Below are positions 37,198 to 47,900 of a stretch of DNA of 64,000 bases, piece by piece; positions within the stretch are counted from its first letter, which is position 1; each line of letters begins with the position of its first letter. The position numbers were made by a program, and so were the translations under genes. The DNA is from Guillardia theta CCMP2712. Taxonomy: Eukaryota; Cryptophyceae; Pyrenomonadales; Geminigeraceae. The notes under the pieces are model-generated. The model saw only the letters and a program-made list of their open reading frames with translations. It was not told where the DNA came from and did not search any database. The stretch is from assembly GCF_000315625.1 (NCBI RefSeq), contig NW_005434592.1, positions 177,225-241,224 on the forward strand, read 5' to 3'.

Positions 37198-38145
37198 TGC
37201 TTACGTCGTGTGGGCATCAACCCATCCTCTCAGAGACCAACGAACGGCTCACCCTCGCTCAGAAGCTCGACATCATCCACTCCTACGAGGCCACTGACCC
37301 CTCCCTCCATCGCACCCCCAAGCAGCTCTCCGTCATCTACGGAAAAAGCCGCACCGCCATCGACAAGATCCTCCGCCCTGACAACGTCGCCCGGCTCAAG
37401 GGGCTTGCGAGCGCGGGCATGGACACCAAGCGCAAGCGATGCTCCGTCAAGCACAACCCGGAGCTAGAGCGGCTTGTGCACAACTATGCCTTGTCTGGTG
37501 AGGGAAGGGTGCGTGGGCGAGCTGAGGTGTGCGGCTTCGCCGAGGAGGCAGCGAGGCAGCTGCAGGTGAAGGGCTTCCGGGCATGCATGAGCTGGTACCA
37601 GCACTTCATGGAGCGACACGGCCTGGCAGACAGGGAGGATCGCAAGCACGCAGCGTCCCCGAGAGCCGAGCCTTGCAAGGCCACAGAGGGAGACGGCGGG
37701 GACTGGTCGCCGGCGGTCGGGTCTGAGAGGCACGGGGCAGAGGCGGGGGGATGGACGGAGGCGGAGCAGGGGGAGCAAAGGGGAGGTGGACACAGGGAGG
37801 CACAGTCCTGTGGGGGCGGGGGAGTTCGAGAGCGTGAGCATGCGGTTCTTCGAGCTGCAGGTGGAGTACTGGCAGGCAGGGCGGATGGTGGGGGAGAAGA
37901 AGGTAGAGCTGCCGCTGTACGTGGACAAGAAAGGAACCCCCCCGCACGGCCTGGAGACGCTGACCAAGATGCTGGGGGATCACTGCGGGGAGGGAGGGTA
38001 CGAGCGAGGGCAGGGCGGGGGGCGGGGGATAGCGCTGTATGAGGTGTCGATGAGGGGGACGGTGAGGGCGATCATGACGGACGAGGGTCTGGGGAGGAGC
38101 CTGAAGCGGCTGCAAGGGGAGGGCTATCTACGGGCGTGCTTGTGA
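37198..38145 (+). pseudogene. CENP-B/Tc5-type DNA-binding protein, copy 2, frameshifted
   Basis: The start MLTSCGHQPILSETNERLT differs from copies 1 and 3 up to SETNER; from there the sequence is nearly identical to them. One extra A in the run GAGCAAAGGGG near 37778 (copies 1 and 3 have GAGCAAGGGG) shifts the frame within the acidic linker. The frame then ends at 38042 in unrelated sequence, and the original C-terminal frame resumes from about 37786 to 38145. Both DNA-binding domains remain intact, so a truncated protein could still be made. It may equally be a single-base assembly error. About 30 bp after the stop are shared with copy 1 (GAGTGTGACTCGATGCAGG) but not with copy 3. TATA box and palindrome site 2 lie upstream. 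Confidence 0.7.
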
Positions 38146-39085
38146 GTGTGACTCGATGCAGGTTTGCTTTTGATCTTATTGGTTTTATACATTTTTCATG
38201 CTAAATTTAAAAGGAAATGCAATATCTGTTTTTCTATTCTGAGGTGCTTCGAAGCCAATCAGATGTATCGATTTTTACTGTTAGCCAATGAAGATGGCCT
38301 GCTCATATTACCTCGCTCAATGAAAGAACTACAAGGCCAGTGAATCTTTGCACTGCCAGCACGACAAACTCAGCATTGAAGCGGGAAGCATTCCCATCCG
38401 AGTCAGGTTGCTGATACTGGAAATGAAGCTGATACGTTGCTGATAGCGAATGGTGATACCTGATTGCCTCTCAATCCGGCGAATCTTAATTAATGAAATA
38501 CTCGCCCCGTGACTAGTGTTGGGCCATGACTGTAGTTTACCACTGTGCTCTTGTGGTCATCGTTCCATTCGGAGCTGCCAGAGAAAGACAACCTTTCATA
38601 CTTGTCCTTCGTGTCTATTATAATAATGCAATGTTTCGTCAATTTTACCTCCATTAAAAACTATTTACACGGTCCTTGAGATTCAAAGGTCGAATTCATG
38701 ACCTCTGGGACGAGAGGTCATCTTTTTGTTGCGTTTTCTCAACGCATCGCAATATTCCACGAGCTCAAAACCTCAGATACTTCGAAAGGTACTTCACATT
38801 GGGGGTAGGGTGTCACGGAAGGGGCCCAACGGAGCAAGGTAGAAAGATGCTCATAAAATATTAGATACTCACATATACATTCACCCTACTGTACAGCATC
38901 TATATATGGTAAGTGTACCTCATAGATCAACACAGTGGGTGGGGGTACTCCAAGATAGGCACACATCTCCAATTTCTTCCTCTCCCCTCCTTCCTCCTGC
39001 TTCGCGTTCACATACACGTCAGACCACCAGCTCCAACGCCAAGACGACAGTTGAGCAGGAGATAGAATCCTGTTCCCGTGCTGAC
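38146..39085. other. spacer between CENP-B-like copies 2 and 3
   Basis: AT-rich and non-coding. It holds palindrome site 3 (38699-38720), a TATATA near 38894 and a GGTGGGGGTACTCC tract near 38940. A plus-strand frame open from 38906 into copy 3 has no homology to the other copies before the ATG at 39086. Confidence 0.5.
38699..38720. promoter_or_regulatory. 22-bp palindrome, site 3
   Basis: TGACCTCT-GGGACG-AGAGGTCA: reverse complement of site 1. It lies about 370 bp upstream of the copy 3 start. Confidence 0.7.
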
Positions 39086-40021
39086 ATGCACATTCCTGTC
39101 GACCAGTCAGAGACCAACGAACGGCTCACCCTCGCTCAGAAGCTCGACATCATCCACTCCTACGAGGCCACTGACCCCTCCCTCCATCGCACCCCCAAGC
39201 AGCTCTCCGTCATCTACGGAAAAAGCCGCACCGCCATCGACAAGATCCTCCGCCCTGACAACGTCGCCCGGCTCAAGGGGCTTGCGAGCGCGGGCATGGA
39301 CACCAAGCGCAAGCGATGCTCCGTCAAAAATCACCAAGAACTAGAGCGGCTTGTGCACAACTATGCCTTGTCTGGTGAGGGAATGGTGCGTGGGCGAGCT
39401 GAGGTGTGCGGCTTCGCCGAGGAGGCAGCGAGGCAGCTGCAGGTGAAGGGCTTCCGGGCATGCATGAGCTGGTACCAGCACTTCATGGAGCGACACGGCC
39501 TGGCAGACAGGGAGGATCGCAAGCACGCAGCATCCCCGAGAGCCGAGCCTTGCAAGGCCACAGAGGGAGACGGCGGGGACTGGTCGCCGGCGGTCGGGTC
39601 TGAGAGGCACGGGGCAGAGGCGGGGGGATGGACGGAGGCGGAGCAGGGGGAGCAAGGGGAGGTGGACACAGGGAGGCACAGTCCTGTGGGGGCGGGGGAG
39701 TTCGAGAGCGTGAGCATGCGGTTCTTCGAGCTGCAGGTGGAGTACTGGCAGGCAGGGCGGATGGTGGGGGAGAAGAAGGTAGAGCTGCCGCTGTACGTGG
39801 ACAAGAAAGGAACCCCCCCGCACGGTCTGGAGACGCTGACCAAGATGCTGGGGGATCACTGCGGGGAGGGAGGGTACGAGCGAGGGCAGGGCGGGGGGCG
39901 GGGGATAGCGCTGTATGAGGTGTCGATGAGGGGGACGGTGAGGGCGATCATGACGGACGAGGGTCTGGGGAGGAGCCTGAAGCGGCTGCAAGGGGAGGGC
40001 TATCTACGGGCGTGCTTGTGA
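39086..40021 (+). CDS. CENP-B/Tc5-type DNA-binding protein, copy 3
   Basis: This intact frame encodes 311 aa, starting MHIPVDQSETNERLTLAQK, nearly identical to copy 1. Differences are few: I for F at residue 3, and a cluster at 39326-39342 giving KNHQELERL instead of KHNPELERL. A G-to-T change gives GEGMVRG for GEGRVRG. Domains are as in copy 1: CENP-B-type HTH, Tc5-type second DNA-binding domain, acidic linker, unrecognised C-terminal domain. The frame is open upstream to 38906, but homology to copy 1 begins at this ATG, so I choose it. Sequence after the stop (AAGGGTGCGAACC) is unlike copies 1 and 2. GC content is much higher than in the flanks. Confidence 0.8.
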   Translation: MHIPVDQSETNERLTLAQKLDIIHSYEATDPSLHRTPKQLSVIYGKSRTAIDKILRPDNVARLKGLASAGMDTKRKRCSVKNHQELERLVHNYALSGEGMVRGRAEVCGFAEEAARQLQVKGFRACMSWYQHFMERHGLADREDRKHAASPRAEPCKATEGDGGDWSPAVGSERHGAEAGGWTEAEQGEQGEVDTGRHSPVGAGEFESVSMRFFELQVEYWQAGRMVGEKKVELPLYVDKKGTPPHGLETLTKMLGDHCGEGGYERGQGGGRGIALYEVSMRGTVRAIMTDEGLGRSLKRLQGEGYLRACL

Positions 40022-40142
40022 AGGGTGCGAACCTAAGGACGCAACGGAGTGGAAGGATGTAGATTAGAAACGTGGGTGAAGATAAATGCGATGATTGAAT
40101 AAATTGATGAATTAAGATGACTACACTTATTGCATTGAAAAC

Positions 40143-40370
40143 ATGAAGAGCAGCAGGATGTTGTTTCTTGTCTCGTCCGCTTGCTGCTTCTTGTTCGTTC
40201 ACTTGTGTGCTTCTCGTTCTATACAACAAGCAACGATGGTACAGTACCCCTACCCCCTCAGCTACCCTTTAATTATCTGGGAATGTAACCGGTGCGGTAT
40301 CACCCCTACCCCAGTGGCTCTCGTGTTGGACAGCATGAACAAAGCCGAGGAGAGGATGATGAGGGTGTAG
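40143..40370 (+). CDS. hypothetical short secreted protein or exon
   Basis: The frame begins MKSSRMLFLVSSACCFLFVH, which looks like a signal peptide, and goes on for 75 aa. A GT at 40239 followed by C-run sequence could be a donor, so the real product may be spliced toward the gap. No family was recognised. Confidence 0.2.
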   Translation: MKSSRMLFLVSSACCFLFVHLCASRSIQQATMVQYPYPLSYPLIIWECNRCGITPTPVALVLDSMNKAEERMMRV

Positions 40371-40800
40371 GGGAGGGAGGGGAAGAGAGGCTGAAGGAGG
40401 GAAAGCTGAACAAGTTGAATAGAAGATGGAAGAGAGCGTGGAGGGGCCGGAAGGGGGGGGGGGGGGGGGGGNNNNNNNNNNNNNNNNNNNNNNNNNNNNN
40501 NNNNNNNNNNNNNNNNNNNNNNNNNNNNNNNNNNNNNNNNNNNNNNNNNNNNNNNNNNNNNNNNNNNNNNNTAAAGGAGTCTGTTCGTCCCCCCAGGAAA
40601 TATTAAAAATGGGGGTCAGGTTTCCAGGGGTTCCCCTCTTCCTTTTCCACTGAAATATTTGTTAGGTTCCGGGCTCTCTTTTTTGGGGGTAAACCCCCCC
40701 CAACAAAGACCCACCATAAGCATAATCACCTCTATTCCCCCCCCCCCCCCCCCCACTCCCTCTTCTTACTCCTCTCATTGCACACCCCTCCCACTCTGTG
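40371..40800. other. poor-quality region around an assembly gap
   Basis: Purine-rich sequence ends in a G homopolymer, then the N run. After the gap come many G/C/T homopolymers, ending in a C17 run near 40738-40754. Nothing can be annotated reliably. Confidence 0.7.
40472..40571. other. assembly gap of 100 N
   Basis: Exactly 100 N, immediately after a run of about 18 G. The fixed length suggests unknown true size. Confidence 0.99.
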
Positions 40801-40817
40801 ATGTTGACATGCTCGCA

Positions 40818-41168
40818 GGGCATCGCAGACGACCTGGAGCCCGTCCGACTGGCAGAGACGTATCATGACAAGTGAGAGGAGGGGGAGGGGAGGCGCCTTG
40901 CGGTGCTCATGCCTTCTGCAGGACACTAGATGACGTCAGCTTCAGACCGGAGTTTATGACCTTCAATCACCGAGGGCGGGTACGAAGCGAGCTCGCTGGC
41001 TCGGCAAGGGCTGACGCGACAGCCTCCAGGTACTCGGCCTCCTCAGCCAGGCGGCGCCGCCAGGACAAGCAGGCTCCAAGAAGACAAACTGAAGGGACAG
41101 ATCGTGTACATTGAATGGCTCAAGACTGCCCACCAGCCTCCCCTCTACATCTCCATCCCTCATCTTCA
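40818..41168 (+). CDS. unidentified coding fragment(s) downstream of the gap
   Basis: Exon-like pieces: GIADDLEPVRLAETYHDK after a CTCGCAG acceptor and before a GTGAG donor; TLDDVSFRPEFMTFNHRGR after a CTGCAG acceptor; and DKLKGQIVYIEWLKTAHQPP to the TAG near 41170. They read as natural protein but match no family I know. The 5' part would lie in or before the gap. Confidence 0.3.
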
Positions 41169-41720
41169 GCATCGTAGAAACAGAAGGACGAGACTATGAC
41201 CGGATAGCGCGCCCCCGCCACCTGCACCTCCCATCCTTCGTCCTCCATCTGCTCTCCTGCCTCTGCCATCGCCAGCCGACGGCTCCCCCAGCGAGTGCCC
41301 GTAGCTTGCAGATCGGATAGTTTCGACTGTGGTGCCATAGTTGATCAAGGGCTCGCCATGGTAGAGCATGACACTGGGATCGAGGACCAGCACGTGCAGC
41401 ATTCTCCTCCGTCTCCCTTTCCTCTCCACCTCCTCCAGTAGCTTCTCCAGTACGTCTCTTCCGCCAGGAAACCTCCAGGCTTGTCAACGGTGCCAGGAGG
41501 AAAAGAAGCCCGCATCAAGAACTGAGTCTGTGTCGTCAAGCTCTTGCCCGAAGACCCATCCTCGGGCTTATTAAAGCCTTCAGTCCAGCATGCCGTCCCT
41601 CCCACATGATCGCGTCGTAGACTTGAGTCGCCTCCCCGAATGAGCAGCTCGTAGCCAAGCTCACCCGTCAGTGACGTCCTGCTGAAGATCACCGACGTTC
41701 GGTCACCCAGCCACCTCGAA
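41166..41720 (-). pseudogene. aminomethyltransferase (GcvT)-like C-terminal fragment, frame broken
   Basis: One frame reads RWLGDRTSVIFSRTSLTGEL and GYELL, the S-R-x-S-x-T-G-E-L-G-Y-E-L motif of GcvT/dimethylglycine-dehydrogenase C-terminal folate-binding domains. The expected continuation, GEATQVYDAIMWEGRHAGLK, lies in the +1 frame directly after ELL, with no room for an intron. Further down, MLHVLVLDPSVMLYHGEPLI and ETIRSASYGHSLG match the family's final barrel (D-P-x-x-L-x-G-E-x-x and S-x-x-Y-G-H-x-L-G). GcvT-type domains bind tetrahydrofolate in one-carbon metabolism. The N-terminal half is missing. It may be a decayed copy, or there may be an indel error in this poorly assembled area. 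Confidence 0.5.
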
Positions 41721-42340
41721 ATTCAATATGGCATCGTAGTCCTGTACGCTTCCAATCGCAACACTGAGGCCTTTTACTACTTCGCTAGTCGTAAAGTCGA
41801 ACATGTAACGGCAAGAGCCTCCAGCCATCTGATACTTTGACTCCACCAAGTTAGCTCCTGCTTCATCGTCGTTCGCAAGCCTCCCGCTGCTGACATCCTC
41901 GCTCCTATCCATCACATCAGCGACACTATCATACAACTCATGATAATGCCTTCTGGTACTCCTCCAGCGTCCACGAGTACACGGTCAGCTCCTTCACCTT
42001 GTTTACTTTGTCGGTCTTGTCATAATTCCTCCCCCCTCGAGATCCCATCGATAGGCTGGCCACAAGTCGCCGATTGGCCATGTCCTCTTGGAACCATGTT
42101 GTACAATAACAAATCCTCATCTGGACCTGTCATGTAACCGGTCTACTAACCCAAGCCTCTTCTTGTTGCAAGTCCATTCCTTGAGAATTGCCATTAAATT
42201 TGTTCCTGATCCCTACGGAGTTTGCATAACAGTCACCTTCGCCTTGCCGTCCACTATCTGCAAGATCGCCTGACACATTCTTGTCTACAGATCCGTACGT
42301 ACATCACTGTCCATCGAGTCCCTCCATGATGCTCTGCGAC
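41720..42340 (-). CDS. fragment resembling CRN/RHS-type effector C-terminus
   Basis: Pieces on the minus strand read VDKNVSGDLADSGRQGEGDC, then KVNKVKELTVYSWTLEEYQK, then YDSVADVMDRSEDVSS and ESKYQMAGGSCRYMFDFTTS. The last motif (K-Y-x-x-A-G-G-S-x-R-x-M-F-D-F-T-T) resembles the conserved block of Crinkler/RHS-family proteins, which are abundant in several protists. Frame changes at about 41940 and 42130 need introns that I could not place with confidence, so it may be a pseudogene. The family call rests on one motif. Confidence 0.3.
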
Positions 42341-42479
42341 TCGATAGCAGTAACGAAATCGATGTCATTGTCTTCCCCGTTGGGTGTTCCTTGCGGACCA
42401 AGGAGAAAACACACTGATCGTACTGACTGTGGGAGGGTGGGCCGCGCCTATCAGCCTGGGCCACTGGGCCAATGATTGC

Positions 42480-42910
42480 AGCCTCGGAAGTTCCGAACTT
42501 AGAGTCACGGTCAACCGTCACACTGTCGATCGGATGACTCACTGAGTCAGTCGGACCCGGTGACCGAGGCCGCTACTTGAGGAGTCACACTGAGCCTGAT
42601 CGGATCCGATGATGAGATTCAGGCTCCTTCAACGTGACAGGCAACCGTCCTGGCCCTCGCCGGGGAAGTAGTGCACGGTCAATTGAAAGTTTGATCGGTC
42701 CGATCGGAAGCGGCCTCAGTGAGCCGAGCCGTTAGGCCCGCCTTCAACCGGACCGTCGACGAGTCACGCCGCGGCCGCCTGTGACGGTCCGATCCGATCT
42801 GATGATCGGACCCGGCGGCGGCCCGGCCGTTCAACCGGCCCCCCCGCCGGCAGGCCCGAGTCCGATCAACGGAAGTTTTCCGACTCGAAGTTCAATGTCG
42901 GATTCAAGTT
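42480..42910. other. GC-rich word-island
   Basis: It is dense in GATCGGATCCGAT, GAGTCA, CGGTCC, AAGTTC and CCGGCC words and fades into AGTTCAATGTCGGATTCAAGTTGC. No gene is seen. Confidence 0.6.
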
Positions 42911-42979
42911 GCAAGGAGGCTCAGATTCAATTGAGTAAAGTTTATGGTACAGTGATTTGAAAGGGTTCAAGTTTGTTTG

Positions 42980-44311
42980 CTAGGGTTTGGTAATACCCCT
43001 GTGGGCCATTCAAACTACCCCCACCCCCATTTTCTATCAGTCTCCATCGCATCTTATAAGTACCCCTTCTCATCTCAAAACACCCCCACCCCCTTGAAGT
43101 CAAAATGACATGTTCGGCACCTCTGCTCTCTCTTTCGTCCCCACCACTTTCAGCAGACTTTCAGCCTGAAAATGATGGTAGGGGTGGTGCCCCCCCTGTG
43201 AGGAGGGGTTCTAGGGGTACCTCTGAGGGCACTTGTTGGTCACGTAAGGGGTTGGGGTGGAATTCTTGGAAGCACGAGCCAGGATGGGGTGGGGTAGGGT
43301 GGGGTTTTAGCGAGGATCCTCTTTTGAGGGTGGGTAGTCTCCGAATCGACTTATGGAAAATGAGGTCAGGTGGGGTAGTCAACAGACAACAGGGTGGTTG
43401 CAATACCACCGGTCCTGTTTCCAATTGAGGCGTAGATGTGAATGAAGCAGGGAATCGAGGGAAGGGTGTAGTAGGGGTACATACATTATGAGATTTTACG
43501 ATGGGGTGTTTGTGTGGGTGGGGTTTTGTGATATGACCCCTGGGGACCCAATGAGAAATAGATTGAAAGGGTAGGGTAGTCAAGAGTAGGGTAGGGTCAA
43601 ATTCATACTTGAGCAGGGGTGGGTACTGGGCTGTTCGCTCTCGGGGCCGCAACAAATCACTTAAACCAAACCCTCGTTTACCCTATGTTTGTTGTGTTTT
43701 TTTGAATGTTTGGGGGGTGGGGTAGCAGATAACCCCTGCAAATCCATAGAAATCAGATCCCGAACTTGGGGTGAACTCCAAGGGGGGTGTCGAATCCTGA
43801 GGGTGGGGTGGTTTGGATGGTGGGTAATGGAAGATCATGTGGTTTAGTTCCGATTTACCTAAATCTTCAAACAAACCAACTGGTGATCCATGCAGGCTAT
43901 TTTTGAGATCCATCTCCAAATATGGTCTTCAGTTTGAATATTAGCTCATATAAATACATAAATATTTCAAAATATGCAACGAGAGTACCCTCTGCGAAAA
44001 AGTTCAGAGATGTTTCTTTGATCCTCCTCTTCATGCAGGGCGGGGGAAACTGGGGGCGGAAGAGGTAGAGGATTAGGGTCAGAAGGTGTCGAGAGACTGG
44101 CAAACAGTTGCGAAGATGTATGCACTGCCATGAGAATAGATCTTGCATGCCATCACTCCATTGGAGTGAACAAGTGTCCAGGGAATCAAAAACAAGACTG
44201 TCGAAGACATGTACAACAGGGGTACGACACCCTCGTTTCTGTAGCTAGAGGTGTGTTTTTAGCTTGCATTGAGTGCATACGATGCCTTGTGCGTCATGGC
44301 GGCCATCGTTC
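42980..44311. other. G/C-run tract and spacer
   Basis: 42980-43900 is full of GGGGTGG, GGGTAGG and CCCCACC runs. It carries AGGGGTAC or its complement at 43060, 43213 and 43473, with another copy at 44218. 43900-44311 is ordinary and non-coding. An open frame at 43105-43428 is low-complexity and rejected. Confidence 0.55.
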
Positions 44312-44572
44312 CTAGTATGTAGAGGAAGAATGACGTTTGGAGTGAGAGAGAAGGGATTTGCGGATCACGGCGACGTCATCAAGCATGTTAGGGTGTTTTT
44401 CAATTATGATGTAAAGGGATAAGATTGTTGTACCTCGTAGGAGCTCTCGTTCAGATAATTCTGCTCGCGCTAAGTCTGTTCTAAGGTCCTGGATCATCTG
44501 GTTCTGGCTCCATGAGACCGGATCGGAGTACAGCTCCCCCTTCGGAGGGTTCGAAACGGCGGTGGAGCGCAT
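44312..44572 (-). CDS. hypothetical small protein, 86 aa
   Basis: The ATG at 44572 gives MRSTAVSNPPKGELYSDPVS, then a helical, charged stretch with MIQDLRTDLARAELSERELL and a tail ending SHSKRHSSSTY. A CTTCAG acceptor-like site lies just before the start. The helix looks coiled-coil-like. An internal GTACAAC could be a donor, shortening the model. It may be the 5' part of a larger protein. No family was recognised. Confidence 0.35.
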   Translation of the reverse strand: MRSTAVSNPPKGELYSDPVSWSQNQMIQDLRTDLARAELSERELLRGTTILSLYIIIEKHPNMLDDVAVIRKSLLSHSKRHSSSTY

Positions 44573-44980
44573 GGTACCTGAAGAAGCAGAGGGTTGGGTT
44601 CGGCAAGAGGCTTTGGATCTTTCTGAGTTTGGTTTTTGTTCTCCTCTTTCCTCTGTCCAACGAGGAACGAGCAGGTGAATGCTTTGTCATCCCTCAACTA
44701 TTTAGCTACGTGGGTGGAAGATTGCTCAACTCAATCTGCTCGTTGTCTGAACTCTCCTGTGTTGAGTTGAAAGTGTAGATGATGTGTTGTGACGTATACC
44801 TCTGACAAAGTTGTTTTTGCAGCTGTAAATGCGCATGTGAATAGTGGATCTGGCCTCGCTTTCTCTCAGATTCGTTGCTTGCTGAAACATGAGCGAGCTA
44901 GGGGTCGCCCTGTTTTCCAACTGCCACTTGTCAAGACCGACAGGATCGAGAAGAGCAGGAGGGCAATCCATTCTCCTTCG

Positions 44981-47900
44981 ATGGTTGCTGGCTATGCACG
45001 CAATGCAGATGATGGAAGTGGGATGTCGTTCGGGAGCAGGAGGTGGTTCCTCTTTCCTCTCAAGTACGAGGCGCAGGCCGATGTTGCCAAGGTCAAGCCC
45101 CCGGTCAAACAGAAGATCAAGAGCGCTTCAAGGAACAACACGCAACCAGAAATGCAGAAGAAGGCTACTTCTGGGAAGAAAGCAACCAAGTTCCTGCTCG
45201 AAGGAGTCATCTCCCTCGGGCTGGCTGCTCAGTCCATGCTGGGAAACTCGTCACAGGCAGTTGAAACGAGTGAGGTGTCCGACGTGTCAACATCTGACCT
45301 CTTAGAGGATGTTGCGGCTCGCAATGTTACGAAAGAGGAAGGTATCCGAGGAGACGCTGCACCCTCAAACGCGCAAGTTCCCACCAACTCCGTGACAACA
45401 CCGGAATCTAAGGATGCGCCATGGCAATACACGTGGACTCCGGAGAAAGGAGATTATTGGGCGTACGAGCTCGGCTATCGTCTCAGCTCTAGTGCTGTAT
45501 GTCTACCTCGTCCTCAGCTGGCTGAGCTCCTGATGCTCTTCGCAGGTGTCGACGATCGCGTCTGCTCTGGATTACGCACGCGGGAAGATTTCTGTTTCGG
45601 ACAGCAACGAAATCAAGAATGCCGCAGGTAGCAACCAGACTGCAGGGGCTCCGCTGCTCCTTAGTACTGAGCTGTTGGAGAAAGACAAGGACGAGAACAC
45701 AACAGCTGTTCTTAACAGGGTGCTTGACGCTGTGAGATCCACAAACGCAGCAGGTCCCAGCCTAGCCAGGGAGGGAGCAGCGAGTGTTAATGACTCTCTT
45801 GTGGAAGCAAACAGTATCCTTGAGGCTGCACCGCAGAACGAACGCCGCTCTAAGAGAGAAGAATTCTTCCACTTCATGCAGAATCTTGCCTTCTGGCAAA
45901 TGGAATTTTGGAAGGCTGAGGAACCTGGAAACTTGTCGCTGTCCGAACGCAATAGGACGGATCTGCTCTCCGACCAGGAGGAGCGAGTTTTGGAAGCGTG
46001 GAAGGAGGCAGAAGCTTTTATCAAGGAGGAGAAAGTCATGAACTCGTCTTCAGAGTTGGCTGGCAGCGTCTTGTTCCAGGGCTTGCTCGCAGACAGCATC
46101 AACGGCGATGGTCTTAAGGAGTCGAACGCCTCTGCAATCGATGGATTGACGGGAGTGGCAAAGGATGAAGTGCAGGATTTGTTCGTTGGGCTCTTTGAAG
46201 GGATGAGCCCAGTTTCCTCCTCCCTCCCCTCAAAGTTGGACGCTGCCGATCTGTTGCAGACCGACTCATCCGAGCCTGAGGCTTCACCTGCGACAGGAGG
46301 GACGCAGAGCTTTGCGCTTGCTTCATCCTCGTCGGGGTCGTTGGCCGACGCGGTCGTCCGCCTCTTCAAGAGTGTCGGCCTTGATTCAGGTGACTCGTGC
46401 TGTTGGATCCTCAACCTCCCCCTGACTTGCTCCCCTGCCCAGCTGCATACGAGCAGAAGCTGGAGGAGGCCAAGGTGACGCTGCTGCAGTCGATTGGGGT
46501 GGGAAGCAAAGGTCCCCTCGACGAGTACTCGCCTGACTGGCAGCAAGCACCAAAGTTTGATATGTCGCTTGCTGCCGTGATGGCTCATTACGCGTTCGAG
46601 AGCTACAACTACCCGGTGGATGGCCGGTGGGAGGAGCATCTTGACGGGACAAGAACCTGCTACTTGTCTCCCGGTAACTTGGCTGCTGCTTCTCCTTCCT
46701 CCTCCCTCCTCTCTCGCCGTTACGAACGTCATCGTCTCCCTTCAGCCTTCTCCTCATTCCCGCATCACCACATGACATGATACTCGCAGACATTGTCCGC
46801 TCGCTTTACGACGGAATCATCTGTATGAAGATCGCAAAGCTTCGCCAGTCGGCCCATGCAGATGACAAGAGCGGAGAGGAGCTTGACCTCGCATCCAAGG
46901 CCATGCGCCTGCAGTGCAAGATGCCCGATTCCGTTCACAGCACGCGACCGATGCGAGCGGCGGAGAGCAGCAAGAGAGAGAATCGCACGTTTCTCATGTG
47001 GGACGATACTCTCTTCATGTACGCAACCAACAGCAGGAGGCAAGACGGCATTGCTGACTCTCTCCTCCTAGAAGCGGTACTGCCCTCTCATGTCCTCTTC
47101 ACTCTGTCCCCTGACTCCTTTCACAGATTGCAGAGAAAGGAAACTTTCCCTTCGGCCCAGAAGAAGTCTGTGGGACGGCGACGATCCCACTGAAGAAGCT
47201 GAGAAACTCTAAGAAGCAGAGATTCCACATCCCCGTCTTCTCCTGCAAGGAAGAAGAGGTCGACGTGCTGGATGCCTCTGACTCTGTGGAGCTGGCCAGT
47301 GAAGCAGAGCAGGACCTCAAGGAGGATCTCAGGGACGAGCGCAAGCAGCTGCAAGGGAAGGAGTCCCAACTCCCTATCCCACTCCCTCTTCGTGGGGATG
47401 GGGAGTTCGAGCGGTTCTCCCTGCTCGGGGTAGACCTTCCAGCTGGACAGGTAGCACAGGTGACGAGCTCCATATCGGACGAGCTTGTCCGGTCCAAGGA
47501 GGAAGCGAAGCAGCAGGAACTTGTTGCGCGGAGGAGCATGAAGTCAGCCCTGCAGCAGGGGCTGCCGCTCGTTGCCTCCCTCAAGTCCTCCGACGTGGTC
47601 GGGTGGCTCCAGGAGATTGGACTAGGAAACTTTGCTCCTACTTTCGGGAGCAAGGGAGTCGATGGAAGGTAGGAAGAGGGGAGGAGATGGAGGGAGAGGA
47701 AGGGGTGATGAGGAAGGAGGAAGTAGGAAATTTTCTAAACATGCCGTGCAGGTCACTGGTTGAGATGGGATTTTTGCTTGAAACGGATCCGAACTTCCTG
47801 TACAGCATGCTGCGAGATGAGTTCGGGTTCACGCAGATTGGCTCCATCCTCACCTTTTCTGCTGAGCTCCGTGTGCTCCTCCGCGCAGCTTCGCAGAAGA

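Noticed and set aside
36653-38720. The palindromes as terminal inverted repeats of one 2.1-kb transposon carrying copy 2
   Set aside because: A third copy lies inside at 37026, each site is itself palindromic, and no target-site duplication is visible at 36653 and 38720; a regulatory site fits better, though the transposon idea is not excluded.
43105-43428. 107-residue frame in the G-run tract
   Set aside because: Gly/Trp-rich composition reflects GGGG runs; no conserved motif.
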